64,000 nt of DNA from Natrialba sp. SSL1. GTDB lineage: Archaea > Halobacteriota > Halobacteria > Halobacteriales > Natrialbaceae. A program made the translations under genes and the position numbers. Positions within the stretch are counted from its first letter, which is position 1; each line of letters begins with the position of its first letter. Below are positions 52,640-61,224 of the stretch, one piece after another. Under the pieces are notes generated by a model. The model saw only the letters and a list, made by a program, of their open reading frames with translations, made no database searches and had not been told where the DNA came from. The stretch covers positions 62,001 to 126,000 of the forward strand of contig NZ_MASN01000034.1 of the NCBI RefSeq assembly GCF_001861355.1. Reading direction: 5' to 3'.

Positions 52640-54397
52640 TTAAATGAGTGTGATCAGCTCCTTCTTGAGCCACTCAAGAAACCTGGAGAGGGTGATACGG
52701 GGTTTCTTTCTCGTTTCGATCACCCCAATCCGCTCCTGGGCGAGAAAGTCAACCAGTAGCCACAGATTGTAAATGATACAGCCAAATGCAAAATGGAACC
52801 ATCGGACTTCGATCTCCTTTGACGTCGTCCACGCAGCACACTTCTTCACCGATGAGTAAGAGTTCTCAATTGCGGCTCGATCACTGTACTGCTCAATTTC
52901 CTTTCTCGCCCACCGCCGGTCCAACGCGACCTCATCGCTCACTTCGAGATTCGTGATAAACGGCTGCGGAGATCCCCCCTCATTTGCATCGTCGTCCTCG
53001 TCAGGGGGTAGTACCACAATATTCGTGTAGACTTTCGTGTTCGATACATCGTGCTTCACCGGGCCGTGGATGGGGAAGTCGTTTTTGACGTATAAGGCGG
53101 TATCATTCTCTTCATTGTATCCGCGTTTTAACTGGTCGAACCGATCACACATCGGTCCGATCCGATGTTGGTCTTTCACTGCCGGGATCACGTACTTCAA
53201 ATCCTTGTTTTCGAGCGTGTAAATCACGTCTGCGGCATGAAATTCCCGGTCAGCGTACACCATCCGAATGTTCACGTACTTCTCGGCGATCGAAAGGAGT
53301 CGCCGGGCGACATCGCCCACGTAGTAGGACTTCTCATCACCAGCATAGGCATCGGTGTCAGCGTATTCAGTACTACCGAGTGGACAGACACCAACGATAT
53401 AGTGCGAGTTGTCTCCGACGATTACGGCTGTCGCAAATTTGTGACACCACCTGTATCCCTTGTCTTCAGGTGCTCCTTGGACCCACACTACCTCATCTCG
53501 ATCCCCGTAGTACGCGACATACGTGATATCCAGTGCGACTTTCGCTCTGGTTCCAAACCGTGACCCGTTCTCGTGTTCGAGTTCGTTAAGTCGGGGCTTC
53601 ACACGCGTGTACGTCTTTCGCAATGCGAAGTTCATCACCGTCGCAATCTGATCAACCGACATGTTCTTCATCGATTCCAGCAGCGTCTCTCCGGATGGAC
53701 CATCCTCGTAGAACGCATCATCTAGATCCGGATCTGGATTCTTCAGATCACCATGGGTTGTTCCTGCATCGTTTGCTGCCGATTGCTTGATTGCTGCAAT
53801 CGACTCCAAGACGAGCAACTCCTCTTCGTCATAGATGGCGTCGTCTGGACGCGGAATCGATAGTGAGGGAATGATACTCTGTTTCAACTCTTCGAGTACA
53901 TCTCGTCCTTTCTTTCGCAACAGTCGTTGTACCGTTCGATTTGACGGAGGATCATCGGTGGTATCCTTGTGCTGTTGCTTCAGAAGATCACATCCAATAG
54001 ACGCACCGCGTTCAATCGCGATCGATTGAATATCGTCCGCAGCTGATTCCACAACCGATTGGAGGTTCTCAAATCGACCCTCAAGTCGAACCGGTTTACA
54101 TGTACTTTCAGAGGGGAGATTGTCTGGGTCGAACCCAAACGCTCGTGCAAGTTTCGGTCGGTCCTCGAGTCTCCCTGGAATGCCTGTAAGCGGGTGGTCC
54201 TCTACAGTTGCCCAGAGATACGAGAGGAACAGTGGGCGAAATGGCGTCGAAGAGGTCCATTCGGGACATGTATCCTGGTGTTTGTACCGCTCGACGTCTA
54301 GTTCAGTGGCGAGTGTAATCCAGTCAGTCTCCGCCTCAATGAGTTCATCAACTTGTCTCGTTAGAGCCAGCTGGTACCGGTCATCAGTTTCACTCAT
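52640..54397 (-). CDS. Large DDE transposase, 585 aa, unclassified
   Basis: The N-terminal half is mainly helical. The catalytic core has KVALDITYVAYYGDRD (Asp), VNIRMVYADREFHAADVI (Asp), and SDRAAIENSYSSVKKCAAWT (Glu), then RWFHFAFGCIIYNLWLLVDFL, which matches DDE transposases of IS4-like or ISNCY types. I could not find matching terminal inverted repeats in the flanks, so the element ends are undefined. The frame is intact. Confidence 0.85.
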   Translation of the reverse strand: MSETDDRYQLALTRQVDELIEAETDWITLATELDVERYKHQDTCPEWTSSTPFRPLFLSYLWATVEDHPLTGIPGRLEDRPKLARAFGFDPDNLPSESTCKPVRLEGRFENLQSVVESAADDIQSIAIERGASIGCDLLKQQHKDTTDDPPSNRTVQRLLRKKGRDVLEELKQSIIPSLSIPRPDDAIYDEEELLVLESIAAIKQSAANDAGTTHGDLKNPDPDLDDAFYEDGPSGETLLESMKNMSVDQIATVMNFALRKTYTRVKPRLNELEHENGSRFGTRAKVALDITYVAYYGDRDEVVWVQGAPEDKGYRWCHKFATAVIVGDNSHYIVGVCPLGSTEYADTDAYAGDEKSYYVGDVARRLLSIAEKYVNIRMVYADREFHAADVIYTLENKDLKYVIPAVKDQHRIGPMCDRFDQLKRGYNEENDTALYVKNDFPIHGPVKHDVSNTKVYTNIVVLPPDEDDDANEGGSPQPFITNLEVSDEVALDRRWARKEIEQYSDRAAIENSYSSVKKCAAWTTSKEIEVRWFHFAFGCIIYNLWLLVDFLAQERIGVIETRKKPRITLSRFLEWLKKELITLI

Positions 54398-54608
54398 GCC
54401 AGATTTGTCACTTGTATTTGACTGGGGGCAGTCGGCGAAGCGTGTGAGGATAGATCATGGGAGTACACTGTAGATACAATTTGAACTGATTCATTGGGAT
54501 GTCGGTTCTGGAGGTTCTGGAAATACGTTCGGGATTGAGCCACATAAGCGGAATTGGCGAACCAGTATTCAGACTATATGATGATACAGCATTCACTCTA
54601 GTTCATTT

Positions 54609-54622
54609 TGTACTTCAGTACA
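54609..54622 (+). promoter_or_regulatory. 14-bp palindrome over the promoter of the 54674 gene
   Basis: TGTACT-TC-AGTACA is a perfect palindrome. It abuts a TATA-like CATTATAAAC (54621-54630) and lies 51 bases before the ATG, which suits a repressor site. Confidence 0.5.
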
Positions 54623-54673
54623 TTATAAACCGATGTATAGGATGAATAGATTTCCAACACAGAGTAGTACCTA

Positions 54674-55180
54674 ATGCCAGACGATGTTCGGGATACGTCT
54701 CCAGACTTCGATGAAATTGATTACACCGAGCTATCAGACTTCTTTGACCGAAAAGGAGCGGTTGAATTGATCTCGCTACTTAATAGTGAGGGGTATCGGT
54801 TTGACGAGATCGACGATCTATTGGATGTGAGTCGTGGCTATCTCAATGATCGGAGAGACGAAGCGGTCCACCTCGGACTAATCGTACCGGACCAGGCGTA
54901 TCGGGATGACACGCTCCGTCGCGTGTGGACCTTGACTGCGTTGGGCCATTACATCAGACAGCGAATGCGTCATCTTGGACTCACAGAGAGTCACGAACGA
55001 TTGGTGAATGCAAGACGGGAATACACTGATCGCAAAGAGGAGTTCCTCGAGTGGGTTGATGATCCAGACGAAATACAAGAGTATACAAAAATGATGTGGG
55101 AAGATCAGCGACCACATCCATCGGAATTACCTGAAGAAATGAAGGAAGTGTTCCGACAGCTTGACGAAGATCGGTTCTGA
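54674..55180 (+). CDS. Winged-helix transcriptional regulator, 168 aa
   Basis: N-terminal helix-turn-helix (DRKGAVELISLLNSEGYRFD, then EIDDLLDVSRGYLNDRRDEAVHLGLI), a wing with RRVWTLTALGHYIRQRM, then a long charged helix (RLVNARREYTDRKEEFLEWVDD). Not assigned to a named family. A palindrome overlaps its promoter, suggesting autoregulation. Confidence 0.72.
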   Translation: MPDDVRDTSPDFDEIDYTELSDFFDRKGAVELISLLNSEGYRFDEIDDLLDVSRGYLNDRRDEAVHLGLIVPDQAYRDDTLRRVWTLTALGHYIRQRMRHLGLTESHERLVNARREYTDRKEEFLEWVDDPDEIQEYTKMMWEDQRPHPSELPEEMKEVFRQLDEDRF

Positions 55181-55314
55181 ATTCATTTTAATAATTGCAG
55201 AGGGTAGCCGTAGAACTATTGACACACCTACGATCTGGTGATTTCAATGAGCGGTAAGTACAGGGTATGTACTGAATGGTCAGTTCAAGTGAAATAATAA
55301 TTGAAACTCAGGAA

Positions 55315-55995
55315 TTAGTTAGGAAACCTTGACCCTGTGACATCCCACGAACATGGTTCAAGGTCGGACACGGTATGACTAACCCGCACCTCTTCTTCAG
55401 TTATCGTTACGTATGCGTTTCGAGTCGAATCACTAATTGAGTACCGGTAGTCGTGTTCTTCAGCACCGTGGCCGGTAAGCGTTCGAGCGGAGAGATTGTA
55501 TGTGCCGAACCTGTCGGTTGCTTCGAGTTCGGTTTCTTCTCCCGACTTCAGAGTGATGGTTTCATCAACGAACGTTTCTTCATTTGTCAATTCCACATGC
55601 ACCTCGTGTTTGCGGTTGTCGTCGTTGTGGACGCGGATGATCCTCGGCTCGGGCGTCCGAATAACGTCCACTTCGTGGAGTTCGAGAGCCTGTGTCTCGT
55701 TGGAAGTCTCAACGACCGGTTCGTATGGAGTGTCGTTTACCACCAGATACGACTCTTCAGCGTCAACGGCTTCAGCAAACAGTAACGTATCAGTTTCATA
55801 GCTCCCCTCTTCAAGTGCAGTGTCAACTTCGTCTTTGATGTCTTGAGGAAACCATTCATATTGTATCTCGATGAGGTAGCACTCTTCGTATCCCTGTTCT
55901 TCGTTCTCACTTCCGGTACTGCTGGTTTGGAGACAACCGACGAGAGGAGTACTGAGAGATATTCCCATCGTAGCAAGGACTTCACGCCGGTTCAT
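55315..55995 (-). CDS. Tat lipoprotein, 226 aa
   Basis: The start is at 55995 (MNRREVLATMGISLSTPLVGC: Tat motif and lipobox). An acidic exported domain has two beta-type halves (for example PRIIRVHNDDNRKHEVHVEL, then TYNLSARTLTGHGAEEHDYR). Not recognised; similar lipoproteins are common in haloarchaea. It ends alone, with no operon partner. Confidence 0.72.
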   Translation of the reverse strand: MNRREVLATMGISLSTPLVGCLQTSSTGSENEEQGYEECYLIEIQYEWFPQDIKDEVDTALEEGSYETDTLLFAEAVDAEESYLVVNDTPYEPVVETSNETQALELHEVDVIRTPEPRIIRVHNDDNRKHEVHVELTNEETFVDETITLKSGEETELEATDRFGTYNLSARTLTGHGAEEHDYRYSISDSTRNAYVTITEEEVRVSHTVSDLEPCSWDVTGSRFPN

Positions 55996-56119
55996 ATCAA
56001 ATAATTCACGGTAGAAAGGTAAGTGTCTTCTCAAAGGTCAAACCGTTATTTGTTCTATGCTGTTCGGTCAGTTCGCATCTGTAGTGACCATACTGGCTGG
56101 TTCAGTATTAACCGCATTT

Positions 56120-56150
56120 CTGAATAAAGAAATTGCGCTACTATCTACTG
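56120..56150 (+). repeat. 31-bp dispersed repeat, copy 1
   Basis: Starts CTGAATAAAGAAATTG and ends CTACTATCTACTG. It matches copies at 60375, 60979 and 61103. Here it lies directly after the stop of a decayed gene on the minus strand. Confidence 0.85.
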
Positions 56151-56766
56151 TTATTCGAGCATTTCCCACATTGTAGCTCGGTCGAACCCATACATTCCAT
56201 ACTCAGTTTTTTGGAACCCCGGAGTTTCGTCATAAAGTCGCTCGACAGTTGACGCCCAGAGGGTATCAGCAGATTTGTAGGGCCCTGGTCGAAAAGCCGC
56301 TCTCTCAACTCGCTCGTACTGAGCGGCCCTTCCCGATCTAGAATCGTCACAGCATCAAGCATGAGGAGTTGAGCGTCCTCACTTTCCGGTACCTCCTCTT
56401 GTAGCCACGTTCCGAGTGCAAGAAGCATCCCCTCATCTGGATCCGTGAGACTTTCGACGATAGAGGTGCTATACCAGCCTGATCACTCCCAGGCAATCCA
56501 TCAGCTGTTGTTGACTCTTGTGAGGGATCTTCCTGTTCAGTGGGCATCTTGGTGGATCCAGCACCTTTCTGATCAGGTCCATTCGATGAAGAGTCATCGT
56601 CGACGTCGTCCTCAAGGTCAGTGATCCGATCCTCAAGTCCAGTAACGTGTTCAGTCAGTTCCTCAACTTGAATTACAAGCGTATCCACAGTTTCGGCATC
56701 GGATGTAGCCCTATCGATGCCGGCTGTCACTCTCTCTATAAAATAGAAGATCGATTCAGAGAACAA
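56151..56766 (-). pseudogene. Decayed paralogue of the RHH/coiled-coil gene at 63196
   Basis: Alternating frames match the 239-residue protein at 63196-63915 over most of its length (VEELTEHVTGLEDRITDLED, SSSNGPDQKGAGSTKMPTEQ, LQEEVPESEDAQLLMLDAV). At least two indels break the frame (near 56440 and 56290). The ribbon-helix-helix N-terminus is missing. The terminal YGMYGFDRAT part ends in front of the 31-bp repeat. Confidence 0.88.
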
Positions 56767-56891
56767 AAATTTAATTTGGTGACTACAGTATGATATACTG
56801 GGAAGGCGACACGGAGGACGAGAATCTCTCCCTGAAGGGGCATGAGCCTCCCGTTGTTGTCTGGTAGGATCTTCTTTGGAGTACTACTTGT

Positions 56892-57047
56892 TCACAGGTC
56901 GTAGACCGCGATTTCTGTTGATCCGCACTCAGAACACGATTTCGAATCCTCGTCGACAGTAGCCCCACAACGGCGGCATTCGTGAAGCGAACTCGACGGA
57001 TCTCGGAAGGAAAGGATGCGCTTCAAATGATGAGCGATACTGGACAT
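56892..57047 (-). CDS. Micro zinc-ribbon protein, 51 aa
   Basis: A short frame from ATG 57047 has two CxxC knuckles (ECRRCG and CSECG, 16 residues apart) after a basic helix (AHHLKRILSFRD). The Cys spacing and compact size fit haloarchaeal zinc-finger micro-proteins. It is 14 bases downstream of a similar gene on the same strand. Confidence 0.7.
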   Translation of the reverse strand: MSSIAHHLKRILSFRDPSSSLHECRRCGATVDEDSKSCSECGSTEIAVYDL

Positions 57048-57061
57048 AGAGAATCGAACGG

Positions 57062-57214
57062 TCACTCAGGAGCGACGACTTCCTGACAGGCAGGACATTC
57101 GGCGAATACTCCACTACCAGCATCAGTCTCATACTCAATGAGAAGCCGGGATGATGGAATAGTGGCTCCACAGCGTGGACAGTCTCCGAGCGTGGGGTAT
57201 TGGCCACTCATCAT
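57062..57214 (-). CDS. Micro zinc-ribbon protein, 50 aa, DUF7837-like
   Basis: Frame from ATG 57214 (or 57211): GDCPRCGATIPSSRLLIEYE then FAECPACQEVV, two CxxC pairs in the pattern of the haloarchaeal DUF7837 small proteins. It probably forms a two-gene unit with the 51-residue protein downstream. The function is unknown; a nucleic-acid or protein-binding zinc ribbon is likely. Confidence 0.75.
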   Translation of the reverse strand: MMSGQYPTLGDCPRCGATIPSSRLLIEYETDAGSGVFAECPACQEVVAPE

Positions 57215-57451
57215 CGATCACTAAAGGGGTCCGGAGCGTGTGACAAACTCCGATGGGAGGATTTTCACCCCGCTATCTGATAGAGGGGAGAGGATGTGTT
57301 TATAGGTAATGTAACCAGAGTGAAAGTGATACTCCGCATATCGGGAAAATATCGGAATGTTCACGTATGGACTGATGGGACGATTCAACCAATCGGAACA
57401 GTACTGGCTGTGATTGTGTCAAAGCCCATCCCTGGAATGCCAACGTACTCA

Positions 57452-58012
57452 TCACCCGAACAAGCCCAGATCCGTGAGTCTTGTTTCAACGGCGTTTGTT
57501 GCATGGGTCACTGCATCGGTAGTCTTCGCACCAGTGATAACGGCTTTCCCACTGCCAAAGAGCAACGCAACCGCCGATGGGTCGTCAAGTCGGTACACCA
57601 ATCCGGGGAATTGCTCCGGTTCGTACTCGACGTCCTCGAGGCCAAGTCCGATGGCGATCGCATTGAGGTTGAATTGGCTACCGAAGTCGACGCTTGCAAC
57701 GATATTTTGCACTTCGATGGTGGGTGACTCAGAAATGTCAATTCCAAGGTCACGTAAGACCTCGAAGACAGTACTAAGAGATTCTCGTACTGCCGGTTCG
57801 CTACTTGCCCCAGTACAGACAATCTTTCCCGATCGAAAAATGAGTGCAGCAGCTTTCGGTTCCTGTGTCCGATACACGAGTCCGGGAAAATGCTCGGGAT
57901 TGTAGTCGGCCTCAGGAAGATCATCACCGACTTGTTCGAGATTGAGTTCTTGATCGATACCCGTCGACGCAACAACGTTTTCGATTTTAATTGTCTCCGT
58001 TGGCTCAGTCAT
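57452..58012 (-). CDS. tbp: TATA-box binding protein (TBP), accessory copy
   Basis: This 186-residue protein has two TBP repeats: IKIENVVASTGIDQELNLEQ, EHFPGLVYRTQEPKAAALIF and SGKIVCTGA in the first; IEVQNIVASVDFGSQFNLNA, EQFPGLVYRLDDPSAVALLF and SGKAVITGA in the second. The phenylalanines that kink DNA are partly replaced (PGLVYR retained). The start is Met 58012. Haloarchaea often carry several TBPs, and an extra copy in an accessory region could serve promoters of mobile DNA. Confidence 0.95.
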   Translation of the reverse strand: MTEPTETIKIENVVASTGIDQELNLEQVGDDLPEADYNPEHFPGLVYRTQEPKAAALIFRSGKIVCTGASSEPAVRESLSTVFEVLRDLGIDISESPTIEVQNIVASVDFGSQFNLNAIAIGLGLEDVEYEPEQFPGLVYRLDDPSAVALLFGSGKAVITGAKTTDAVTHATNAVETRLTDLGLFG

Positions 58013-58085
58013 ATAGCAGACATATCTATGTTGAACGGATATCAAACCAACACTTTCTGCTCACCAAAGAGACAGCTGGTTCCGA

Positions 58086-58772
58086 TCATTCGAGTCGGTC
58101 CTGCTGATCACGAAGAAACCTGCGGACCCGTTTGATGTCGTCTTCTGGGATGGTTTTCTGTTGGAATTCACCTTTGAAGGCATCGATGAACCCTTCATCA
58201 GCCATTTGCTCGAGAATGCCTTCGAGTTGGGTGGAGAGCACTCTTGGGTTCCCCCGATGGAGATGGGTTTCGACGCGGTCAAAGTCCGCATCTGTTGCAG
58301 CCGCGATCACGTCGCGAATGTCCGTTAATCGACCGCTATGGAGCTTGATTGCCAGCAACAACTCTTGTTCTGGGATCTGAGCATCAACTGTAAGCGTCCG
58401 CCCGACAGTCGCTGGCTGTGAATGTTGTGTGAGGTATCGATACGACCATTCTGCGTCTGTCTGTCGGCACCGAAGTGCGTTCACCAACAACTCGATGCTC
58501 ACTGGGTTACCAACGTCTTTCGAAAACTGAATAAATCGGCCTTCGTAGAGCGCACTCGTATCGTACTCGTTAGTCTGCTCGTACCCGTGTTCAGCAAGGA
58601 AGGATTCGTACTCTTCCAATGCCATCTCGGGGATGACGAGATCTACATCGGTTGAGAACCGTTGGTTGAATGCAGTGACAGCCCATCCACCGACGAGAAC
58701 GTATGGGTGACCAGCATCGATAATTGCTTGAAGCGTCGATAAGAGCTCGTTCTCACGTTCGGGGAGACTCAT
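58086..58772 (-). CDS. Nucleotidyltransferase-fold protein, AbiEii/MNT-like
   Basis: This 228-residue protein has the nucleotidyltransferase signature HPYVLVGGWAVTAF then STDVDLVIPE (Gly28-Gly29, Asp42 and Asp44), as in AbiEii/MNT-type proteins. A helical C-terminal part (RDVIAAATDADFDRVETHL) follows. Overlap with the upstream HTH gene (ATGA) mirrors AbiE-type pairs in which an HTH protein precedes the transferase. Probable toxin or RNA modifier in a defence or addiction pair. Confidence 0.8.
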   Translation of the reverse strand: MSLPERENELLSTLQAIIDAGHPYVLVGGWAVTAFNQRFSTDVDLVIPEMALEEYESFLAEHGYEQTNEYDTSALYEGRFIQFSKDVGNPVSIELLVNALRCRQTDAEWSYRYLTQHSQPATVGRTLTVDAQIPEQELLLAIKLHSGRLTDIRDVIAAATDADFDRVETHLHRGNPRVLSTQLEGILEQMADEGFIDAFKGEFQQKTIPEDDIKRVRRFLRDQQDRLE

Positions 58773-59449
58773 TGCGATGGAATGTAGCTGGGCCGGTCAA
58801 CGTCGATGTCGACCTCATATTCGTCTGCGATCATCTGTAATGCTGGCTCGAAATTCCAGCGATACTCCTGCATGTACTCGACTGCCTCGGTTAATGTGAT
58901 CACTGGGTTGCCATCTACCCACTCTTGATCGAACTGTTCGGTCGTCGGGTACAAGCTGTAGTAGATCTCTCCTGAGGCGTCGTTGATAACACTGTCATCG
59001 CGCTCGCCAACAGTGCTCGGAATCCCATATCGCTCGAAGAACGATATCCATTGTTCAACGTCCGTATCATGAACGCGCATAAATACAGGATAGGCGTCGG
59101 AACCGCGTGCAATCTGGTACCCACCATGAGTCCACACATAGACAGCGTCGATTTTGGTATATGTGAACGGCATTTGCGAAAAGTGTGGCAACACGTACGC
59201 CTCTGCGGTAGTTGGCGGAGACTGCCGACTGATTGCTTCCATGGTATGAGCGTACCCTTCACGGACAGCGGGTGCGGTCACATGAACGCCGTCGTTTCGC
59301 TCGACGACACCGATCTCTTCCAAGCGTTCGATCCAGGTGTACACCCACGAGTAGGTCCCGTCGATCTTGTGAGCGATTTGGCGGATGGAGTCACCGTCGC
59401 TCGTGGCTAACACGATTTTCGCCGCGATATCGTCAACGTGCTCCATCAT
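58769..59449 (-). CDS. HTH protein, putative antitoxin partner of the nucleotidyltransferase
   Basis: This 226-residue protein starts at Met 59449 (the frame reaches 59506). Winged helix DGDSIRQIAHKIDGTYSWVYTWIERLEEIGVV, then a 140-residue domain with beta and alpha parts (YVLPHFSQMPFTYTKIDAVYVW). The stop overlaps the transferase start. This organisation recalls the AbiEi/AbiEii antitoxin-toxin order, although sequence similarity to AbiEi is not evident to me. Confidence 0.72.
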   Translation of the reverse strand: MMEHVDDIAAKIVLATSDGDSIRQIAHKIDGTYSWVYTWIERLEEIGVVERNDGVHVTAPAVREGYAHTMEAISRQSPPTTAEAYVLPHFSQMPFTYTKIDAVYVWTHGGYQIARGSDAYPVFMRVHDTDVEQWISFFERYGIPSTVGERDDSVINDASGEIYYSLYPTTEQFDQEWVDGNPVITLTEAVEYMQEYRWNFEPALQMIADEYEVDIDVDRPSYIPSQ

Positions 59450-59621
59450 TGTGTGGGTATCTGTATAGTGATAATCAAACGTAAAGCTTCGGATCTTCGC
59501 TATCACCGGTTGTGATTATAGATGAGATATTCAAGAAGATAACTAGCGAAGTGGTCAGTGTAGGGAAACTACGTAACACTCAAGGATGCTAAAACCTAAA
59601 CATCGAAACTAACCAAGCAAT

Positions 59622-59765
59622 ATGCCTGAATGTTCCAACTGTGGAAGTCACGTTACCTCAACCTTCGTCCGTGTCTTTGCCGTTGATGAGAATAACGTCC
59701 ACGGATGTCCCACCTGCATGACCTACGCCGAGATCTCAGACGGCGAGTCAGCAGAAGAGACGTGA
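59622..59765 (+). CDS. Micro zinc-finger protein, 47 aa, DUF7563-like
   Basis: Frame from ATG 59622: PECSNCGSHVTSTFVRVFA then GCPTCMTYAEI, two CxxC pairs as in the DUF7563 family of haloarchaeal small proteins. Alone upstream of another short frame; function unknown. Confidence 0.75.
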   Translation: MPECSNCGSHVTSTFVRVFAVDENNVHGCPTCMTYAEISDGESAEET

Positions 59766-59820
59766 CAATTCTTATTACAGGCTCCTCTGACCAGGAGTAG
59801 TCCCCCTAAGAAACTATCCA

Positions 59821-59997
59821 ATGAAACCTAAATTCGTTCTTCCAGCTCACGGCCTTGAACACGGTCACATTCCAGCCCCTGCTGGACATGCACCACGATT
59901 GGCGGTGACATTTACTCGAGCGGGGCTCTGTGTCCACGAAGAAGGAAATTCAGACACATATCTACTGGCGAAAGATCCAGTCGAGATCCAGCGCTGA
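59821..59997 (+). CDS. Hypothetical protein, 58 aa
   Basis: Not recognised. A short frame with ATG at 59821, His-rich at the start (AHGLEHGHIPAPAGHAPRL). It ends 71 bases before the winged-helix gene at 60069. Composition fits haloarchaeal coding, but there is no other support. Confidence 0.45.
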   Translation: MKPKFVLPAHGLEHGHIPAPAGHAPRLAVTFTRAGLCVHEEGNSDTYLLAKDPVEIQR

Positions 59998-60068
59998 TCG
60001 CGGAAGATTGTCGCTGAAGCCGATTATAAACGGGCAGCTTTATTCTTGTGAGAGGGAAATTCAACCTC

Positions 60069-60347
60069 ATGTATGATCTAACAGCCTTCCAACGCGACTT
60101 GCTGTACGTCATTGCTGGCCATGAAGAGCCTCATGGCTTGGCGATAAAAGATGAACTCCAAAACTACTACGAAGCAGAAATCAACCACGGACGACTCTAC
60201 CCCAATCTCGATACGCTCGTCGAGAAAGGGCTGGTTGAGAAGGGAACACTCGACAAACGGACGAACTCATACACGATCACCGATCGGGGATCTCGAGAAC
60301 TCGAGGCCCGCCGTGAGTGGGAGAGCCAGTATGTCGAAAACGTATAG
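60069..60347 (+). CDS. PadR-like winged-helix regulator (phiH1-repressor type)
   Basis: 92 residues from ATG 60069 (frame opens at 60048). Core QRDLLYVIAGHEEPHGLAIK, DELQNYYEAEINHGRLYPNL and the wing GTLDKRTNSYTITDRG match the PadR fold used by haloviral and haloarchaeal mobile-element repressors. A 31-bp repeat starts 28 bases after its stop. Confidence 0.85.
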   Translation: MYDLTAFQRDLLYVIAGHEEPHGLAIKDELQNYYEAEINHGRLYPNLDTLVEKGLVEKGTLDKRTNSYTITDRGSRELEARREWESQYVENV

Positions 60348-60374
60348 GTAGATCTGATTAGCTCACTCACATAT

Positions 60375-60405
60375 CAGTAGATAGTAGCGTGGTTTCTTTA
60401 TTCAG
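60375..60405 (-). repeat. 31-bp dispersed repeat, copy 2
   Basis: Inverse orientation to copies 1, 3 and 4. It reads CAGTAGATAGTAGCG then GGTTTCTTTATTCAG on the plus strand. It lies just after the PadR-like gene. Confidence 0.85.
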
Positions 60406-60496
60406 TTATAGGGGTGAAACTCAAGTCATTTCTAATCACACGTCGTACTATGAAACAATCCATCGAGTACAGTTCTAAATTCAGAGGGTTCAATAG

Positions 60497-60522
60497 CAGT
60501 AGATGGTAGTGAGGTTTATTTA
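60497..60522 (-). repeat. Degenerate partial copy of the 31-bp repeat
   Basis: CAGTAGATGGTAGTG then AGGTTTATTTA follows copy 2 with several changes and lacks the outer TTCAG end. Confidence 0.55.
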
Positions 60523-60642
60523 CCACGTCTATTCTTGAAACTGGATCGAAGCAGTTCGGTCACTACGTATGCGTACTTACCGCTGAACATTCTGCCAGTT
60601 AGAATAGATATTCTCGCTGCCGTGCTACACAGCGCAAGTGTA

Positions 60643-60855
60643 TCAGTCACTGAAAAACCAATTGCCAAGGACAGTGATGACCGCGAAGGCGAGTCCAAAA
60701 GCGGCCCCGAGAGGTGCCGCGGTTGCGAACGACTCACCGCCAATGACGATCTGTGCACCAATGTACGTGAGACCCGGAACTACTGCGGCGAGAACGAACC
60801 AGAGCAGTGGGTGCGCCTCTAACCATTCGTTTGCGGCTTGGTAGGAGCCTTTCAT
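60643..60855 (-). CDS. Small two-helix membrane protein, 70 aa
   Basis: Two hydrophobic segments (PLLWFVLAAVVPGLTYIGAQIV and APLGAAFGLAFAVITVLGNWFF) joined by a short Gly/Glu turn. Not recognised. It lies between inverted copies of the 31-bp repeat. Confidence 0.55.
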   Translation of the reverse strand: MKGSYQAANEWLEAHPLLWFVLAAVVPGLTYIGAQIVIGGESFATAAPLGAAFGLAFAVITVLGNWFFSD

Positions 60856-60978
60856 CTATATTTACTAAACTATCTTGATTATTCAGGTTTAAAAATATTC
60901 GCAGAACAATAGATATTGACTCACGTTCTGTACTGAATAGGTGGTCCTCTGTACTTACCGCGAGTTTCACAGATAACT

Positions 60979-61009
60979 CTGAATAAAGAAACCGTACTAC
61001 TAACTACTG
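60979..61009 (+). repeat. 31-bp dispersed repeat, copy 3
   Basis: Starts CTGAATAAAGAAACCG and ends CTACTAACTACTG; three differences from copy 4. Confidence 0.85.
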
Positions 61010-61102
61010 TAAACCATCATATTTAAGATACTTATTGGAAGTTTCGGTTCTTAATCAATCGCTCAATAAGAAGATAGACGGCACATCTATTCCTCTCTGT
61101 TT

Positions 61103-61133
61103 CTGAATAAAGAAACCGCGCTACTATCTACTG
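61103..61133 (+). repeat. 31-bp dispersed repeat, copy 4
   Basis: Starts CTGAATAAAGAAACCGCG and ends CTACTATCTACTG. It is 91 bases upstream of the antitoxin ATG and so may overlap that promoter. Confidence 0.85.
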
Positions 61134-61224
61134 ATATATTATCATAAGAAAGACTCCGCTAGTCATCAGTCATATCTGAGACCGGCGATACTATTTTGTG
61201 TGCACACTACGGATGTACAGGCGT

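Noticed and set aside
56120-61133. 31-bp repeats as a CRISPR array
   Set aside because: Spacing is hundreds to thousands of bases, orientation is mixed, and there are no cas genes.
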